From Cosmopolites sordidus (taxonomy: Eukaryota; Arthropoda; Insecta; Coleoptera; Curculionidae), in assembly GCA_031761425.1 (NCBI GenBank), contig JARFXV010000012.1, positions 980,001 through 1,044,000 on the forward strand: 64,000 bases of DNA, given 5' to 3'. A program made the translations under genes and the position numbers. Position 1 is the stretch's first letter. Each line of letters begins with the position of its first letter. The notes below the pieces were generated by a model. It made no database searches. It worked only from the letters and a program-made list of their open reading frames with translations, and was not told where the DNA came from. Below, piece by piece: positions 61,546 to 64,000 of the stretch.

Positions 61546-62394
61546 ATTTAAAATTTATGAAATGAGAGTTAACGAATTTTTTTTTATTGATCTGATAAAT
61601 GTTATCAGACTTTTTTGATCTACTAATTAATTTTAAAGTGAAAATTTGTTTTTCAACATCTGCGTCGTATGTGAAAAAATCTTTCTGTTGGTATTTTTTA
61701 AATTAATAATTATTTTTAAATATTCATTGGGTGGTTAATCACTTAGTGATTATAGATTGGCTGTTATTATTATTAATATTACTGTTATTAGTAATATTTC
61801 TCATAACTCTCATTCTATATCAGGGAAAGGTATGACAAACTTTACTGGAAAAACGGGAATTATCAGGGAATTTTGTAATCATTTCTTTGCGGCCACCCAC
61901 ATGTGTCATAGAAATTTCATTATTTTATACATTTTAAATATTTTACGAGGGAATATTGATAAAGAATTTTCCAATAAAAGTGTCAGAACGTATCAGTGGC
62001 AACACTGTTTAAAATGCAAATGTCACTCATAGACAATACATTGTGTCAATTATTTTTATCTGTGTTTTGGGCTCTAGAAAAGTTGGAAGGCGACCTCCGC
62101 TTGGGGAATTTTTTTTTTCTGGTTTTTTATAACTCTGGTTTAATAGGTTTGTAATCAAGCATAACAACAGGATTTGGGTTGTTACCACCAATCAACAGGT
62201 GATTCAGGAGTTACCTGTTTATCTTCAAAAAATCACTGTTTGATGCGGTTTTTGGGCCGAAGGAGTGATAGGACATATTTTTTTGAAGGCGATGATGGAA
62301 ATATATGCTAAGCGCTATAAGAATATGCTAATAACATATCTTTGACCTGAAGTGATAAATGTGATTCCTCAGGGGATCTGGTATCCAGGTTACG
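61546..62394. other. No gene recognised
   Basis: AT-rich; 62190-62275 is the inverted partner of 50160-50240. Confidence 0.4.
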
Positions 62395-63220
62395 GGTTTG
62401 ACGACCCCGGGGCTCCTTAGTCAAGTTGTAAGGCGATCCGTGTTTTTCAGGTGTCTCTAACGGAGCCTTCGGATACCTCCCGTCTTTTCGGAGTAATTAG
62501 GGTTACCGGGATACGGAGCACTGTCTCGGCTAACAACTAATTTCTTCCTCACTTGTAGGACATATATGTTTTATATCCCTTCCCTCCTCTAGGACCCAAA
62601 AGACCCAGGGTTATTTCCCCACCTTCTAGCCCTCAAATTACCGCCTATAATTGCCTTTTTGTCTTTCGCTTAGGGGAAGATGCTTCTTTTAAATCAGTGT
62701 CTCCCTTCGTTATACATAAACTTCTTTCAAACTTCTTTTTTGGTTCTCTTAAAGAAGTAGAAAAAAGAGGAAACAATTCACTGTTGGTTAATGCGGAGAC
62801 TGAAAAGGTTTCAAATAAATGCTCCTCTCTCTCAAATTTTTGGAAGACTTTCAGGTTTCAACCTCACCACATAAAACCCTTAATCTGTACAGGGGCGTAG
62901 TCTCCTCGAGGGAATTGCTCCTATGCAGCGAGGAAGAAATTCTTGTAAATCTCAAAAACAAGGTGTTACGGAAATCAAAACAATTTAAACTAGTAAGGAT
63001 GGAGTCCTGTCTCGTTCCTTTATCTATATATTATTATTTAAAATTCGTATCTTTCCGAATTTGTTAGAGCAGGGTTTCTTTCACTCCGAGCTCGACCGTT
63101 CTTTCCTCAATCATTAAGATGTTTTACCTGCCAACGCTTTGAACATGTTTCCTTTAAATGCGATTCCTCAACGATTTGCTCTTCATGGAGAGTACTTTCT
63201 CTGATATGGAGATTGCCCTA
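62395..63220 (+). pseudogene. Non-LTR retrotransposon ORF1 with zinc knuckle (Jockey-like)
   Basis: A GC-richer leader (62385-62540) is followed across frames by KRPRVISPPSSPQI, FKSVSPFVIHKLLSNFFFGSL, VEKRGNNSLLVNAETEKVSNK, then GVVSSRELLLCSEEEILVNL, and finally CFTCQRFEHVSFKC (CX2CX4HX4C). This order (SPF-IH, then LLV-T, then GVI-S-DL, then zinc knuckles) is that of Jockey-clade ORF1. One frameshift between 62819 and 62900 and stops near 63065. It ends before ORF2. Confidence 0.75.
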
Positions 63221-63245
63221 TTTACAAATATGAAATGCAGATTCA

Positions 63246-63545
63246 GCGTATAACGATGGTTGCTATTTATCTATCCGGAATTGGCAACAATGGTGTTGCT
63301 AGACGCCATATGGCATTGTTGACTGTATATGTACTCGGAACGTTTTGTCATACAGACGCAATTAGTGTTGTTTAGTGAGTTGAAAAATTTATCTCAGGAA
63401 ATGTATCTGGAATTGGCAACAATGGAGTAGCTAGGTGCCATCAGACATATATATCGTAAAGTTTGACATTGTTGACTGTATACGTACTCAAAACGTTCTG
63501 TTATAGGGACGCTATCCGTATTGTTTAGTGACTTGAAAACATCAT
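63246..63545 (+). repeat. Tandem duplication (~150 bp) of mariner 5' end
   Basis: GGAATTGGCAACAATGG, GCCAT, GACATTGTTGACTGTATA.GTACTC and TTGTTTAGTGA.TTGAAAA appear twice, starting near 63276 and 63410. The mariner at 63560 follows. Confidence 0.85.
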
Positions 63546-63559
63546 CTCTATTTTTACTA

Positions 63560-64000
63560 GGATGTTCGACGTGGATTATTTCATCAACAGTGCATCGATT
63601 AACTCACTTCGACTTTTGGCGATGAAGCACCATCTAAAATCACTTTATATTACTGGTTTAGTGAATTCAATCGTGGTCGTCGTTCGTTCGCGAATGAATT
63701 TAAAGAAGGTCGTCCAAAATCGGTTGTTTGGCCAGCAAACATCGATATTGTACTCGAACTGATAAAGCAAGATCGTCATATGACATACCGTGAGGTTGAG
63801 ACATCTCTGGGCATTAGTATGACAAGCATACACACGATTTTACATGAAGATTTAGCCGTGAAAAAGATTTGTGCACGTGGGATTCCCCATAATTTGATTA
63901 TCGCTCAAAAAAAAAGGCTAGTGTCGATTGGTGCAAAGAAATGCTCAAAAAATCGTGGTGCGTCAAAAGCCGTGTCTAACATCTATACAGGTGACCAATC
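63560..64000 (+). pseudogene. mariner transposase, cut by the right window edge
   Basis: Across one frame change: MFDVDYF, QQCIDQLTSTFGDEAPSKI-type block, SFANEFKEGRPKSVVWPANIDIVLELI, RHMTYREVETSLGISMTSIHTIL, HEDLAVKKICARGIPHNLI and SNIYTGDQ with the first catalytic Asp at the edge. Same family as 56440-57260. The frame is close to open after 63680, so this copy is less decayed than most in the window. Confidence 0.88.

Overview
The window is nuclear DNA from an animal, almost certainly an insect. It has spliced genes with canonical GT-AG introns, several clades of non-LTR retrotransposon, Penelope-like elements, Ty3/gypsy and errantivirus-like relics, a Helitron helicase relic, and many mariner, hAT and PIF/Harbinger remnants. 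It also has eighteen long (TA)n arrays. There is nothing prokaryotic: no operons, no CRISPR, no rRNA, and no tRNA gene I would defend. The order of insect cannot be fixed from the sequence alone.

Two host genes are clear. The 5' end of a minus-strand DPF/ubi-d4 (Requiem family) chromatin gene lies at 3787-4420: two exons encode the start and the conserved N-terminal domain, and the zinc-finger exons lie beyond the left edge. A complete plus-strand gamma-glutamyl hydrolase gene runs from 31181 to 54427 in six exons. I assembled it by eye: every junction is GT-AG and in phase, and it gives 326 residues with a signal peptide, the nucleophile Cys in GTCLG and the catalytic His in HPEK. Its first and fifth introns are 8.25 kb and 13.65 kb and are packed with transposons. 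A 91-codon minus-strand reading frame (15776-16048) is unidentified; its first part is duplicated at 22.3 kb.

Layout. 0-3 kb: Jockey and other reverse transcriptase scraps. 3.8-4.4 kb: the DPF gene start. 5.5-6.7 kb: Env-like relic next to an apparent LTR edge. 7-18 kb: mariner-like fragments, a LINE copy (A), and a terminal-inverted-repeat element between two TA arrays. 18.6-22.3 kb: a Penelope-like element, apparently split by a PIF/Harbinger element carrying a BESS-motif relic and by a small hAT MITE. 23.6-27.3 kb: an R1-like retrotransposon. 27.4-31 kb: LINE copy B and a Helitron helicase relic. 31-54 kb: the gamma-glutamyl hydrolase gene, with hAT relics, LINE copies C and D, an RTE end, a fold-back element interrupted by a hAT MITE, a gypsy relic, a THAP-bearing repeat, a Penelope endonuclease and a near full-length mariner in its introns. 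54.4-64 kb: RTE end, a tandem ~310-bp repeat, mariner copies, the second THAP-bearing repeat, an inverted-repeat family and a non-LTR ORF1.

The most unusual pattern is the placing of the (TA)n arrays. The R1-like element, two LINE copies, a third LINE fragment, two RTE 3' ends and one inverted-repeat element are each bounded on both sides by TA arrays. Either retrotransposons here insert preferentially into TA microsatellites, or TA arrays arise and recombine at element ends. Every transposase or reverse transcriptase seen is disabled by stops, frameshifts, truncation or loss of catalytic residues, so the window holds no demonstrably active mobile element.
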